Shown one piece after another: positions 52,855 to 61,209 of a DNA stretch of 64,000 nucleotides. A model generated the notes under the pieces. That model saw nothing but the letters and a program-made list of their open reading frames with translations, made no database searches and was not told where the DNA came from. This DNA is from Burkholderia sp. L27(2015). GTDB taxonomy: Bacteria > Pseudomonadota > Gammaproteobacteria > Burkholderiales > Burkholderiaceae. The translations under genes were made by a program, and so were the position numbers. Each line of letters begins with the position of its first letter. Within the stretch, counting starts at the first letter, position 1. Location of the stretch: contig NZ_LMUX01000021.1 in assembly GCF_009765705.1 (NCBI RefSeq), forward strand, positions 1,481,568 to 1,545,567, given 5' to 3'.

Positions 52855-53586
52855 TTAGCCGACCGGATACCACCGACCAGAATCTGGGCAAAGGGTGGCC
52901 CGTGCGCCGTTCGCCCAGATTTGCTCTTCATCCAATTGCAATGAGGTCGAAGGATCGGTATCGAAGGCAACCCCGAGTGCGTGCGCAACGTGGGTATCTT
53001 CGATGGGAAGCTCCCAGGTCAGGAATACTTGGGTGCGATCGCGGCCGGGCGCGAAGTCGGCTACATTAAAACCGCTGCTGCCGCGTTGAATTACGCCATG
53101 AGGCTGGCCAGTATCGAATATCACGACCGTGCCCCGGGTCAGGGGGATACGATAATCGATAGAGGGAAAATGCAAGTCGAGATCTCGGTCCTCGCTCAGG
53201 AAGAGATTGCAGAAGGCTGCACTGCCGTACTGCCCACCGTCATGGTGGTACCTCGCGCCGTGGCAGGCCATGAGCGCCACGTCACTGGAGGCCAGCACTC
53301 CAGGCAGTCCAAGCGCGCAGGTCCAATCGGACACCGCTTGCACACAGCGCGTGTAATCCGGCCAGCGCGCTCGCGCTCGCGCGAGAGGCATAGCCTCGAC
53401 GTCTCCGGCCTCCAGGACCATGTGCGACGATATCTCTCTTTCCCAGTCCGCAAGCAGACGCGCGGAGGGCACAGGCACGTTGAGCGTGCCGGTTAGCACA
53501 ATGTCACTCACGCGTCGGCTGCGGATGGCGTCGCCGCTCCAGAAATAGGAAGTGAGGAGGTCTCGGACTTGATGCGGCACGTTCAA
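52855..53586 (-). CDS. 2-oxoglutarate/Fe(II)-dependent oxygenase-like protein
   Basis: 243 residues. A double-stranded beta-helix core is suggested by MACHGARYHHDGGQYGSAAFCNLFLSE, where H-x-D (HHD) would bind iron. It continues to PLTRGTVVIFDTGQPHGVIQRG, where the distal H and the following R fit iron and 2-oxoglutarate ligands. No signal peptide. The family resembles bacterial hydroxylases of small molecules or amino acids but I cannot name it. It is convergent with the dehydrogenase gene, 51 bases apart. Confidence 0.68.
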   Translation of the reverse strand: MNVPHQVRDLLTSYFWSGDAIRSRRVSDIVLTGTLNVPVPSARLLADWEREISSHMVLEAGDVEAMPLARARARWPDYTRCVQAVSDWTCALGLPGVLASSDVALMACHGARYHHDGGQYGSAAFCNLFLSEDRDLDLHFPSIDYRIPLTRGTVVIFDTGQPHGVIQRGSSGFNVADFAPGRDRTQVFLTWELPIEDTHVAHALGVAFDTDPSTSLQLDEEQIWANGARATLCPDSGRWYPVG

Positions 53587-53793
53587 CGTGTTTGCCTCGA
53601 AAGTGGCCTACAAGATTGACTTGTAGCCGTCATGGCTGGCAACGTAGCCAATTATTCACAGAAACGGCGTGACTCATGAGAGAAAGCGAAGTATATCGTC
53701 ACGCGTCAGAAGGCTAGCCGCACCGTACCGCCGAAGCTTAGAACCCCTCGAAGCTCGACGACGCGGAAATCGTCGTGAACCATGAAACGAATA

Positions 53794-54588
53794 TCACGCT
53801 TCGCGGTAACGTGGAGCGGGCGTGCCGGTCTGTGTAGCGGCAAACAGGGCAGCGCGAGCCGCGTCATACTTGTCCCACAGGCTTTCGTCTGCCACGGACG
53901 GCCAGGTGAGGCTCTCACCCCGGTCGTAACCGACTAGTGCCGCGTCGACCATGTTCTCGGTGCTCATCACACTTTCCTTGCGCAGCGCAGACAGAGGCAC
54001 GCCCGACTCATCCCAGATCTCCGTTGCCGTCGTCGCAGGCAACACCACCTGCAGCCTGACACCGGTGTTCGCCAGTTCGTCCTGGAGCCCCCGGCTGAAT
54101 GTCAGGACATAGGCCTTGGTGCCGCTATAGACAGCGCTAAGATCCCACGAATGGACCGACAGCACTGACGCGACGTTGATGATGTCGCCTTCGTTGCGGG
54201 CGAGGAAGCGGGGCAACACAGCGTGGGTCAGCCGCGTCAGCGCCGTGATGTTGAGCGCCACCTGTGCCATCGAGTCGCTCACGGGCGCTTGCGCCAGAGG
54301 GCTCAAGCGCGCGAGGCCGGCGTTGTTGACCAAGAGACGCACGGCGGGATCGTTGGCCAACACGTCTTCGACCTTGGCAAGATCGGCTTCCTTCGTAAGG
54401 TCCGCCACCAGCACCTGGACCGTGACGCCGTAGAATTCCGACAGTTTTTGCGACAGTTCCGACAGGCGGTCCGCACGCCGCGCCACCAGGATCAAATCGT
54501 AGCCGCGTGCAGCCAGGCGGTCGGCATAGACAGCGCCTATGCCCGAAGATGCGCCGGTTACGACGGCAGTTTTTTTGCCAATAGTCAT
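53794..54588 (-). CDS. Short-chain dehydrogenase (DltE/YqjQ-like)
   Basis: 264 residues. Cofactor motif TGASSGIGAVYADRLAARGYDLILVARR (the RR pair favours NADPH), NNAG motif LLVNNAGLARL, catalytic Ser in INVASVLSVHSW and YSGTKAYV. Divergent from a MarR-type regulator with two operator palindromes in the spacer next to its start; probably repressed by it. Substrate unknown. Confidence 0.92.
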   Translation of the reverse strand: MTIGKKTAVVTGASSGIGAVYADRLAARGYDLILVARRADRLSELSQKLSEFYGVTVQVLVADLTKEADLAKVEDVLANDPAVRLLVNNAGLARLSPLAQAPVSDSMAQVALNITALTRLTHAVLPRFLARNEGDIINVASVLSVHSWDLSAVYSGTKAYVLTFSRGLQDELANTGVRLQVVLPATTATEIWDESGVPLSALRKESVMSTENMVDAALVGYDRGESLTWPSVADESLWDKYDAARAALFAATQTGTPAPRYREA

Positions 54589-54610
54589 TGTGTTTCTCCA
54601 CAGCGTTAGG

Positions 54611-54646
54611 TTGAGCGCTCAATCATTATTGTTGAGGGCTCAACAA
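54611..54646. promoter_or_regulatory. Pair of TTGAG-N2-CTCAA operators between SDR and marR
   Basis: TTGAGCGCTCAA (54611-54622) is a perfect palindrome. TTGTTGAG and CTCAACAA (54629-54646) have perfect 8-bp arms around GG. Both share TTGAG..CTCAA, with centres 21 bases apart, two helical turns. A further half site CTCAAC occurs near 54684. The position, beside the SDR start and before the MarR gene, fits MarR binding. Confidence 0.65.
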
Positions 54647-54722
54647 TATAGTTTATGCTGGGCACTTGTCAATAGTGCTGTACTCAACCATTCTTATGTC
54701 TTGGAAAAATAACGGTTATGAC

Positions 54723-55241
54723 ATGAAGAAACGAAGCGGATCGGCGTCTGCCCCGGGTGAAGAGAAAAACGCCTACGAAATGCTGGTGTGTACCAATACC
54801 GCGGTGCGGCGTGCCGCGCGCCGCTTGGGCAACCTGTATGACGACGCGCTGGCTCCCTCAGGCCTGAAGGCGACCCAATTGGGCCTGCTGGCGGAAATCC
54901 AGCGGTGGGCAGCCGCAAACAGCGGACAAGCGCCCACGCTGCAGGATCTGGCGGGAAAGCTTGCCATTCAGATCTCCGCCTTGACTCACGCGCTCAGGCC
55001 TCTTGTGCGTGATGGCCTCGTCGCGTTGCAGCCGGATGAGCTGGACAAGCGTACCAAGCGCGGCGCGTTGACAACTGCGGGCGAGGCGCGGCTTTGCGAG
55101 GCCCTGGAACACTGGGCGGCAGTCAATCGGCGGATAGAAGCGGTCTTGAGCCCCGATTCAGCGGGCACGCTGCGCGCGCTAGCCGATCTGGTCGCATCGG
55201 ATGAATTTTTGGCGGCGTATAGCCATAGCCAAGCTGAATAA
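54723..55241 (+). CDS. MarR-family transcriptional regulator
   Basis: 172 residues from ATG 54723; ATG 54696 is an alternative, neither having a strong ribosome-binding site. A Ser/Lys-rich lead (MKKRSGSASAPGEEKNAYE) precedes the dimer helix. The winged helix is LKATQLGLLAEIQRW...TLQDLAGKLAIQISALTHALRPLVRDGLVALQPDELDKRTKRGALT. Probably represses the divergent SDR gene through the adjacent palindromes. A cysteine (C in MLVCTNTA) near the dimer helix resembles redox-sensing OhrR/HypR-type proteins, but that is speculative. Confidence 0.88.
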   Translation: MKKRSGSASAPGEEKNAYEMLVCTNTAVRRAARRLGNLYDDALAPSGLKATQLGLLAEIQRWAAANSGQAPTLQDLAGKLAIQISALTHALRPLVRDGLVALQPDELDKRTKRGALTTAGEARLCEALEHWAAVNRRIEAVLSPDSAGTLRALADLVASDEFLAAYSHSQAE

Positions 55242-55335
55242 AAGGCGACGGTGACTTCCGACTAAGGCCAAGCGTCGGTATGGCAGCCGCTCGAGCCGAA
55301 CCATTACGTGAAATTTACCAATACAATCGATTTCC

Positions 55336-55779
55336 ATGGCACATACTCCCGTCCCCCGCTTCGCTGAGCGCGTCCGCGCCAGCTTCATGCGCCAGAATGC
55401 GATGTCGCTTATCCAGGCGACCTTGCCTGTGATCGAGCACGGCCGCACCGAAATTCATCTGCCTCATTGGAACGGCGTCGAGCAACAGCACGGCTTTGTA
55501 CATGGTGGCGTGGTGGGCATGATTGCCGATACAGCCGGCGGTTACGCTGCGATGACCATGGTGCCAGATGACGCCTCGGTTTTGACCGTCGAATACAAGA
55601 TGAACTTGGTCGCTCCGGCCGACGGCGAAACGCTGATCGCCCGTGGGCAGGTAGTCCGCCCCGGCCGTACGCTAATTGTTACCCGGGCAGAAGTGTTCGC
55701 CGTCAAGGACGGCCATGAAACTCTTTGTGCACTGATGCAGCAGACGATTATGGTAATGCACGGCAAGGCGGAGAGGTAA
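55336..55779 (+). CDS. Hotdog-fold thioesterase (PaaI family)
   Basis: 147 residues. GFVHGGVVGMIADTAGGYAAMT is the PaaI-type catalytic segment (HGG followed by the acidic D on the central helix). SVLTVEYKMNLVAPADGETLIARGQVVRPGRTLIVTRAEV gives the hotdog strands. It hydrolyses acyl- or phenylacetyl-CoA-type thioesters in the cytoplasm. Lies 94 bases behind the marR gene and may be cotranscribed. Confidence 0.9.
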   Translation: MAHTPVPRFAERVRASFMRQNAMSLIQATLPVIEHGRTEIHLPHWNGVEQQHGFVHGGVVGMIADTAGGYAAMTMVPDDASVLTVEYKMNLVAPADGETLIARGQVVRPGRTLIVTRAEVFAVKDGHETLCALMQQTIMVMHGKAER

Positions 55780-55944
55780 GACCGGTAGCTGGCGCGACCT
55801 GGAGCGACTTCCGCGAGCGAATGGGTTTTCGCCGACCGTCTACAGAGGAGTCCGTAACGTCAGGCGGACTTGAGAGACCGACTGCGGCAGGCAGTCAGGT
55901 CTTACTGCTGCCTGCATCTGCTCGATGACAAATGCCAGGGAGGG

Positions 55945-56430
55945 TTAAAGCTTGCTCTTGTCCGTCGCCGGGCTTTGAGCGTCAGCGCTGGCTTGCTTGC
56001 CGGTGTACTTGAGGCCTTCGAGTTCTTGCGGCGCGGTTTCCGGGTCGTCGAGCGTTGGCGTGATGTGACCGACCAGCACCCCCATGCTGATAGAGGTACG
56101 CACGTACTTCGTTTCCCCGGTGTGCAACGTGAAGGTCACGGTCTTCGTGACCTCGGTTGCGGTTGATACCGTGTACGCGCCAGCAGGCTCATCCAAATAG
56201 AAGAAGCCGCCGGCAGTTGAACGGCCAACGACCTGGTCGTTAAGGCGGATTTCCGGTTGAATCATTGCACCGGCAAATGCGTCCGCACGGAAGAAATAGA
56301 TGCGCCCGTTACTGGCCGAAAGCGTTGGAATCGATGAAGAAATTTCCTTGTACGCAGGGCCGGATGCGCAGCCTGTTGCGACGAGTGCAGCTCCCGCTGC
56401 AAGGAGTACGGTTCGATAGATGCTTTTCAT
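55945..56430 (-). CDS. DUF2846-like lipoprotein
   Basis: 161 residues. Type II signal with lipobox ATGC, lipidated Cys21. The mature domain (GRIYFFRADAFAGAMIQPEIRLNDQVVGRSTAGGFFYLDEPAGAYTVS, then VTFTLHTGETKYVRTSISMG) follows the DUF2846 beta-sandwich pattern. Outer-membrane anchored, function unknown. No operon partner. Confidence 0.78.
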   Translation of the reverse strand: MKSIYRTVLLAAGAALVATGCASGPAYKEISSSIPTLSASNGRIYFFRADAFAGAMIQPEIRLNDQVVGRSTAGGFFYLDEPAGAYTVSTATEVTKTVTFTLHTGETKYVRTSISMGVLVGHITPTLDDPETAPQELEGLKYTGKQASADAQSPATDKSKL

Positions 56431-56761
56431 GTGGTCCCCGCGTGTATGTCCGAAACGCGATGCCGTGCCCGTGTTTGATTCAGTTCTGCGTTTTCCGAGC
56501 GCATCGCAAACGGACTCTTTCGCGATTGTTCAGCGCGAAAGAGTCCCTAGATAAATTACGTCACGGCTCGGAGAATCTTTAGTAGTTTTTTGCGGAACGG
56601 GTCACTGTCGCCCCGGTGTAGGCGAAGTACGAGTTCGATGGGAGTCGGGAGGGGGCTTGGCTGGTGAGGCGCGGGGTGGAACCCCGTGCAGTGGCACCGC
56701 GCCGCCACATCGGAGTGAATCGATGGTAGGCGGCGCGGCTTATGGTGGCGCGGTGCTGTAA
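56431..56761. other. Intergenic region with two hairpins
   Basis: 331 bases between the old yellow enzyme stop and the lipoprotein start. Besides the strong stem at 56512-56546 it has CGGGGT/ACCCCG (56672-56686, loop GGA). No protein-like frame. Confidence 0.45.
56512..56546. terminator. Perfect 13-bp hairpin
   Basis: GGACTCTTTCGCG (56512-56524) pairs with CGCGAAAGAGTCC (56534-56546), loop of nine. On the minus strand it is followed by GTTTGC, so it could end the old yellow enzyme transcript 215 bases after its stop. Confidence 0.5.
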
Positions 56762-57859
56762 TCAGCTGACTGCGTAGCGTTCGAGCCAATGCGCGTACGG
56801 CGCAGGAAGTGTCCAGGAAGGACGTTCGATGCCGAGCTTGCGCGCTGCATGATACGGCCAGTGGGGATCCGCAAGATGCGCGCGTCCGACCATCACGAGA
56901 TCGAGCTGGCTGTCCTTGACTGAGCGATCGGCCAGTTCAGGTGTATCGATTCCCCAAGCCGATGAAACCGGGAGCTGCGCCTCGCGACGTATGCGCTCGG
57001 CAATCGGTGCGAGGAACGCGGGCGCCCATGGAATGCTAGCTGCGGGCGTGGAGAAGCCGACGCTCACGCTCAGCATATCCAGGCCTTCCCGTTTGAAGTT
57101 CTTCGTCAGTTCGATGGACTCGGCGAGCGTTTCCTCATCGCGCCCGTCGTACTCGATCACGCCGAAGCGGGCCGTCAATGGCAGATGCTCGGGCCACACC
57201 TTGCGCACGGCGGCTAACGTTTCCAGCAAGAAGCGGCTACGGTTCTCGAGGCTGCCGCCATAAGCGTCGTCGCGGTGATTGGAGTGCGTCGAGAAAAAGC
57301 TCTGGCCGAGATAGCCGTGAGCAAAGTGCAACTCCAGCCATTCGAAGCCGGCGTCCCGTGCACGCTTGGCTGCCGCCACGAAATCATCACGTACGCGCGC
57401 GATGTCGTCGAGGGTCATCGCCTGTGGCACTTTAGGCAGGTGCGCGCCGAAGGCAACGGCGGAGGGCGAAATGGTCTGCCAGCCGCGCGCATCGTCGTCG
57501 GCGATATGGTCGTCACCTTCCCACGGCCGGTTGGCGCTGGCCTTGCGCCCTGCGTGGCCGATCTGGATGCCCGGTACGGCACCGGCCGCCTTAATGGAAG
57601 CGACGATCGGCACGAAGGCCTGTGCCTGCTCGTCGTTCCAGATCCCGGTGCAGCCCGGAGTAATGCGACCCTCTGGCGACACGGCCGTCGCTTCAACGAT
57701 CACCAACCCCGCGCCACCGCGTGCGAGGCCGGCGAGGTGCACACGGTGCCAATCGTTGATCAGACCGTCCACAGCGGCGTACTGGCACATCGGCGGAATT
57801 GCGATGCGGTTGCGCAAAGAGACGTCTTTGAGCTTGTAGGGTTCGAATAATGCGGACAT
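56762..57859 (-). CDS. NADH:flavin oxidoreductase, old yellow enzyme (YqjM class)
   Basis: 365 residues from ATG 57859; an upstream in-frame ATG adds 31 unrelated residues and would read through the operator. FMN-barrel motifs: LRNRIAIPPMCQYAAVDG with the regulatory Cys of YqjM-type enzymes, IQIGHAGRKAS (catalytic His pair), ELHFAHGYLGQSFFS, GGSLENRSRFLLE and VMVGRAHLADPHWPYHAA. It reduces activated C=C bonds of enones or nitro-compounds using NAD(P)H. Divergent from an ArsR-type regulator with a perfect operator between them, so probably induced by a reactive compound. Confidence 0.94.
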   Translation of the reverse strand: MSALFEPYKLKDVSLRNRIAIPPMCQYAAVDGLINDWHRVHLAGLARGGAGLVIVEATAVSPEGRITPGCTGIWNDEQAQAFVPIVASIKAAGAVPGIQIGHAGRKASANRPWEGDDHIADDDARGWQTISPSAVAFGAHLPKVPQAMTLDDIARVRDDFVAAAKRARDAGFEWLELHFAHGYLGQSFFSTHSNHRDDAYGGSLENRSRFLLETLAAVRKVWPEHLPLTARFGVIEYDGRDEETLAESIELTKNFKREGLDMLSVSVGFSTPAASIPWAPAFLAPIAERIRREAQLPVSSAWGIDTPELADRSVKDSQLDLVMVGRAHLADPHWPYHAARKLGIERPSWTLPAPYAHWLERYAVS

Positions 57860-57889
57860 CAGGCGGGTTCCGTAAATAGGGTCGTTCGA

Positions 57890-57911
57890 TAGTTCGATAA
57901 AAATCGAACTA
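57890..57911. promoter_or_regulatory. ArsR-type operator between old yellow enzyme and arsR genes
   Basis: TAGTTCGAT (57890-57898) and ATCGAACTA (57903-57911) form a perfect 9-bp inverted repeat around AAAA. A third GTTCGAT lies directly before it (57884-57890). It sits 31 bases from one start and 34 from the other. Confidence 0.7.
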
Positions 57912-57944
57912 CCTAGTATCGCAGAAACGTTTAACATCTGCCGG

Positions 57945-58247
57945 ATGCGCATATATAACCATCCCGCCCCTGAGGATTTCGCCCTTGAGCGGATCTTCTA
58001 TGCTCTTAGTGACAGCGTGCGCCTCGACATCCTGCGGCATCTGTCTCGTGTGACGGAGGCCACCTGCGGGGAGCTCGGCGGTGACCGTCCCAAATCGAGC
58101 ATGTCCCACCACTTCCGCATACTGCGCGAGGCTGGCCTCGTTCAGACACGTGTCGCTGGAACAGTGCATCAAAACACTTTGCGACGTGCTGAACTGGACT
58201 CCCGATTCCATGGACTGCTAGACGCCATTCTCAAGCAAATGCCTTGA
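57945..58247 (+). CDS. ArsR-family transcriptional regulator
   Basis: 100 residues. Winged helix: RIFYALSDSVRLDILRHLSRVTEATCGELGGDRPKSSMSHHFRILREAGLVQTRVAGTVHQNTLRR. The metal-binding cysteine pair of metal sensors (ELCVC) is absent; a single Cys precedes the recognition helix (ATCGEL). It is therefore more likely a redox or organic-electrophile sensor, of the kind that governs old yellow enzyme genes. Operator palindrome just upstream. Confidence 0.92.
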   Translation: MRIYNHPAPEDFALERIFYALSDSVRLDILRHLSRVTEATCGELGGDRPKSSMSHHFRILREAGLVQTRVAGTVHQNTLRRAELDSRFHGLLDAILKQMP

Positions 58248-58492
58248 TGGCCTTACAGCATGGCCTCGCCGGATGATAGACCGCAGGACAAGTTAGACCA
58301 AGGTCCAATATCGCCTTGAGCGTATCGTGAATATCCTTGCTGAGAAGATGCGTTGGAGCGTTTCCCGGTTCGCGTGGATTGGAATATTCACGTGCGGAGC
58401 TGCAAGCGCTGCTTCTGCCTAATCTCGATGGCGACGGTGGGGTTTTCCATCGAGTTTTTCTCGCGCTGACCTTGAACTAGCGGAGCATTCGA

Positions 58493-59104
58493 ATGCGCCT
58501 CCTATCCGACCGCCTTTCTTCGACAAGTGCTTTTTTCCTGGTCGTTCTGGCCACGACATCCCTCCCGCGTCCCGTATTCGCTCAGAGTGCGACGCAGGTA
58601 GCCGCCGTTGGGCCGCACACGGCAGGCGTAGCTACCCTGATCCAGACCACCGCGACGGTTATCGGCATTGACGTGACATCGCGCACTGCGACGCTGCAGG
58701 GCGTCGGCGGACCAACCTTCGAGGTGACGGTAGACCCGGAAGTGGGTGACATAAGCAAGTTGAAGATCGGCGACGTTGTCCAGATTGCTTATCAGGAGTC
58801 TCTGCTGATTCACGCAGATAGAGTGAAATCGAACGGCATCCGCGAGCGGATTGACTCCACCCAAGTCCTTCCCGCCTCCGACGGAGTTGCCGCATGGGCG
58901 CATAGAGTACAGGTATCGGGCACCGTCCAGAAGGTGGACGAAAAGACACGCCTGGTCACGCTTCAAGGACCGCTCAGAACCGTTACGGTCAGGGCGGGTC
59001 CTGGCATATCGATAGCAGATCTGAAGGTGGGGGACAGTGTCAGCGCTGAATTCGTCACAGCAACTGCAGTGAATGTCACTCGCGCAAACGAGCCTTTGAA
59101 ATAG
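58493..59104 (+). CDS. Periplasmic two-repeat protein, paralogue of the gene at 6219
   Basis: 203 residues. Signal peptide STSAFFLVVLATTSLPRPVFAQ. As in the 6219 protein there are two similar units (ATVIGIDVTSRTATLQGVGGP...LKIGDVVQIAY and GTVQKVDEKTRLVTLQGP...LKVGDSVSAEF), joined by the same VKSNGIRERID link. Length and C terminus (VTRANEPLK against ITRDGASLK) also agree. Unlike the other copy it has no DUF2252 gene beside it. Function unknown. Confidence 0.75.
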   Translation: MRLLSDRLSSTSAFFLVVLATTSLPRPVFAQSATQVAAVGPHTAGVATLIQTTATVIGIDVTSRTATLQGVGGPTFEVTVDPEVGDISKLKIGDVVQIAYQESLLIHADRVKSNGIRERIDSTQVLPASDGVAAWAHRVQVSGTVQKVDEKTRLVTLQGPLRTVTVRAGPGISIADLKVGDSVSAEFVTATAVNVTRANEPLK

Positions 59105-59227
59105 AGTGCTGCGCAGTCCGTCACCGGACCACGCAGCAGAAACTCACGCGCCAACGCAAACGCCTCGGCGCGCAACCTTCGGGATACTGGCGCGGAAGTT
59201 CATGTGGTCGACCGCGAGAGACACGGC

Positions 59228-60034
59228 ATGCGTCTACTTACCTATACCCTACGCTTCGCTGTCGCCGCGTACCTGGTCGGGGCGCTGGCGCTGTATCTGA
59301 TGCAGGACAGCATGCTGCTTCCATCCACGCCCGACGCAGTCGATCTGCGCACGGTCACGGACGCGGGCGACAACATCGACGTGTGGAAAGTACAAGGCGG
59401 GTACGCGGGTTACGTCGTTACGCCGACGGACCACGAACCCCGTGGCACGTTCATCGTCTATCACGGCAACGAAGAGTCGGCGGAGACCAAGTTGCCGCTC
59501 GCCGATGTATTTGTGCGCGCCGGGTATCGCGTCGTCATTGTCGAGTATCCGGGGCACGGCAAGCGACCCGGCGAGCGCACCATGAAGGCGGTGGTCGCCG
59601 CATCACGTGACGCCTTGTTGGCGGCACGCTCGCAATGGCGCGGGCCGGTCTATCTGGTGGGCGAATCGCTGGGCGCTGGCATGGCATCGCAAGTGGTGAT
59701 GGGCAACGAGTCGGCGATCTCGGGCGTCGTGCTGATTACGCCGTGGGATTCGCTTGCCGATGTGGCCGCGGAGAAGTATCCGATCTTCCCGGTGAAGTGG
59801 ATGCTGCACTGCAGCTTTGATTCCGTCGCAGCCGTATCGCGTTACGACGGGCCGCTCGTCATCGTCGGCGCGCAGCAGGACGCGTTGATTCCGGTCGCGC
59901 ATGCACAACGTTTCGCCAGCGAACACGATCATGCCCGGCTCATGCTGTTGCCCACCGCCGATCACGACGACTGGATCGACACCATGACGCCGCAGGACTG
60001 GCGACGCATTCTGCAATGGCTTAACGCCGCGTGA
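59228..60034 (+). CDS. Alpha/beta hydrolase with N-terminal membrane anchor (BEM46/YhfR-like)
   Basis: 268 residues from ATG 59228; GTG 59204 would add eight. Residues 4-26 form a signal anchor (YTLRFAVAAYLVGALALYLM). Then IVYHGNEESAETKLPLA as oxyanion region, VIVEYPGHGKRPGERT, the nucleophile elbow GESLGAGMASQVV, an acid in IVGAQQDALIPVAHA and the catalytic His in TADHDDWID. The Bem46-like branch is typically membrane-anchored with unknown substrates. It converges on the GlxA-type gene. Confidence 0.87.
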   Translation: MRLLTYTLRFAVAAYLVGALALYLMQDSMLLPSTPDAVDLRTVTDAGDNIDVWKVQGGYAGYVVTPTDHEPRGTFIVYHGNEESAETKLPLADVFVRAGYRVVIVEYPGHGKRPGERTMKAVVAASRDALLAARSQWRGPVYLVGESLGAGMASQVVMGNESAISGVVLITPWDSLADVAAEKYPIFPVKWMLHCSFDSVAAVSRYDGPLVIVGAQQDALIPVAHAQRFASEHDHARLMLLPTADHDDWIDTMTPQDWRRILQWLNAA

Positions 60035-60056
60035 TTTGAGTCGGAGAAGGGTCGGC

Positions 60057-61007
60057 CTACTCCGCTGGTAGGCGACTTTGCCTGCCGAAGCGCCGAATTG
60101 CCTGCGGTGGCTGGCCGAGTGTGCGCAGGAACGCGCGCCTCATGCGCTCCCGGTCGGAAAAGCCGACTTCATAGGCGATAACATCCATCGAATGGCGCCC
60201 CTGCTCGAGCATTAGCCTCGCGGCCTCCACGCGCAGGTGTTCGACGGCCTTGGCAGGCGACTGGCCGGTCTCCGCGCTGAAGGCTCTACTGAACTGGCGC
60301 GGGCTCAGCCTTGCGATGTCAGCGAGTTCCTCCACAGACAACGGGTTGCGCAGATTGGCGTTCGCGTAGTCGATGGCCTTTTGGATCCTGTCGGACTTCG
60401 GCTCCAGTTCGAGCAACGCGGAGAACTGCGACTGGCCGCCCGCGCGCTGATGGTAGATGACGAGTTTGCGCGCGACCGTGCGCGACACATCCTTGCCGTG
60501 ATCCTTCTCGATCATGGCGAGCGCCATATCGATGGTGGCGGTCATACCCGCCGATGTCCAGATCGGTCCGTCCACGATGAAGATCTGATCTTCATCGACG
60601 ATCACTTTCGGAAAGCGGCGTTGTAGATCGCGCGCGAATCGCCAGTGGGTTGTCGCGCGCCGGCCGTCCAGTACGCCCGCTTCCGCCAGAATGAAGGCTC
60701 CGGTGCACGGAGCCGCGATACGCCTCGATGTCTTAAGCGAACGATTGATGAAATCGCTCAGTGCGGGGGAGGTCACGTCGGTTTCAACACCCGAACCGAA
60801 TATCACCGTATCGAAAATGGCGTCGCTCAAAGGCTGCGTCTCTACCCGAATTCCTGACGAGGTCCGCACCAGTCCGCCCGTTTCCGAAAGAGCCGTTACT
60901 TCATAGGCCGCTTCGCCGAGCACAAGGTTTGCGAGTTCAAAAGCGCTGGTTGCCGCAAAGCCCATCAGATAGAAATCGGGGAACACCACGAAACCGATTC
61001 TGTGCAT
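60057..61007 (-). CDS. GlxA-family transcriptional regulator (DJ-1/PfpI plus AraC HTH)
   Basis: 316 residues. The DJ-1/PfpI domain has elbow cysteine C101 (APCTGAFILAEAG). From about residue 210 an AraC DNA-binding domain follows (LSVEELADIARLSPRQFSRAFSAETGQSPAKAVEHLRVE and MDVIAYEVGFSDRERMRRAF). A shorter relative of the regulator at 3594. Divergent from the MFS efflux gene (202 bases), which it likely controls. Confidence 0.92.
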   Translation of the reverse strand: MHRIGFVVFPDFYLMGFAATSAFELANLVLGEAAYEVTALSETGGLVRTSSGIRVETQPLSDAIFDTVIFGSGVETDVTSPALSDFINRSLKTSRRIAAPCTGAFILAEAGVLDGRRATTHWRFARDLQRRFPKVIVDEDQIFIVDGPIWTSAGMTATIDMALAMIEKDHGKDVSRTVARKLVIYHQRAGGQSQFSALLELEPKSDRIQKAIDYANANLRNPLSVEELADIARLSPRQFSRAFSAETGQSPAKAVEHLRVEAARLMLEQGRHSMDVIAYEVGFSDRERMRRAFLRTLGQPPQAIRRFGRQSRLPAE

Positions 61008-61209
61008 ATGCCGTCCTACGCGATGTCCTAAATCACCTATATATACGTCATTTGAGACGCGGTCAACGATGACTATCCTTGTGTCTATGCCATTAGTGCT
61101 TCAGTACGCGGGCGAAGTCCGGGCGTACTACGGCATGCGGGGCTGCCCCGATTTCTGTGGGCAGCCTCCAGAAGCGAAAACCTGATCACGTCACACAAAG
61201 GTCGTTCAT

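Noticed and set aside
53706..53793. Minus-strand sequence ending VVELRGVLSFGGTVRLAF, like the last strand of an outer-membrane barrel
   Set aside because: Only about 30 codons fit and the frame upstream is the shadow of the SDR gene; a gene remnant is possible but not supportable.
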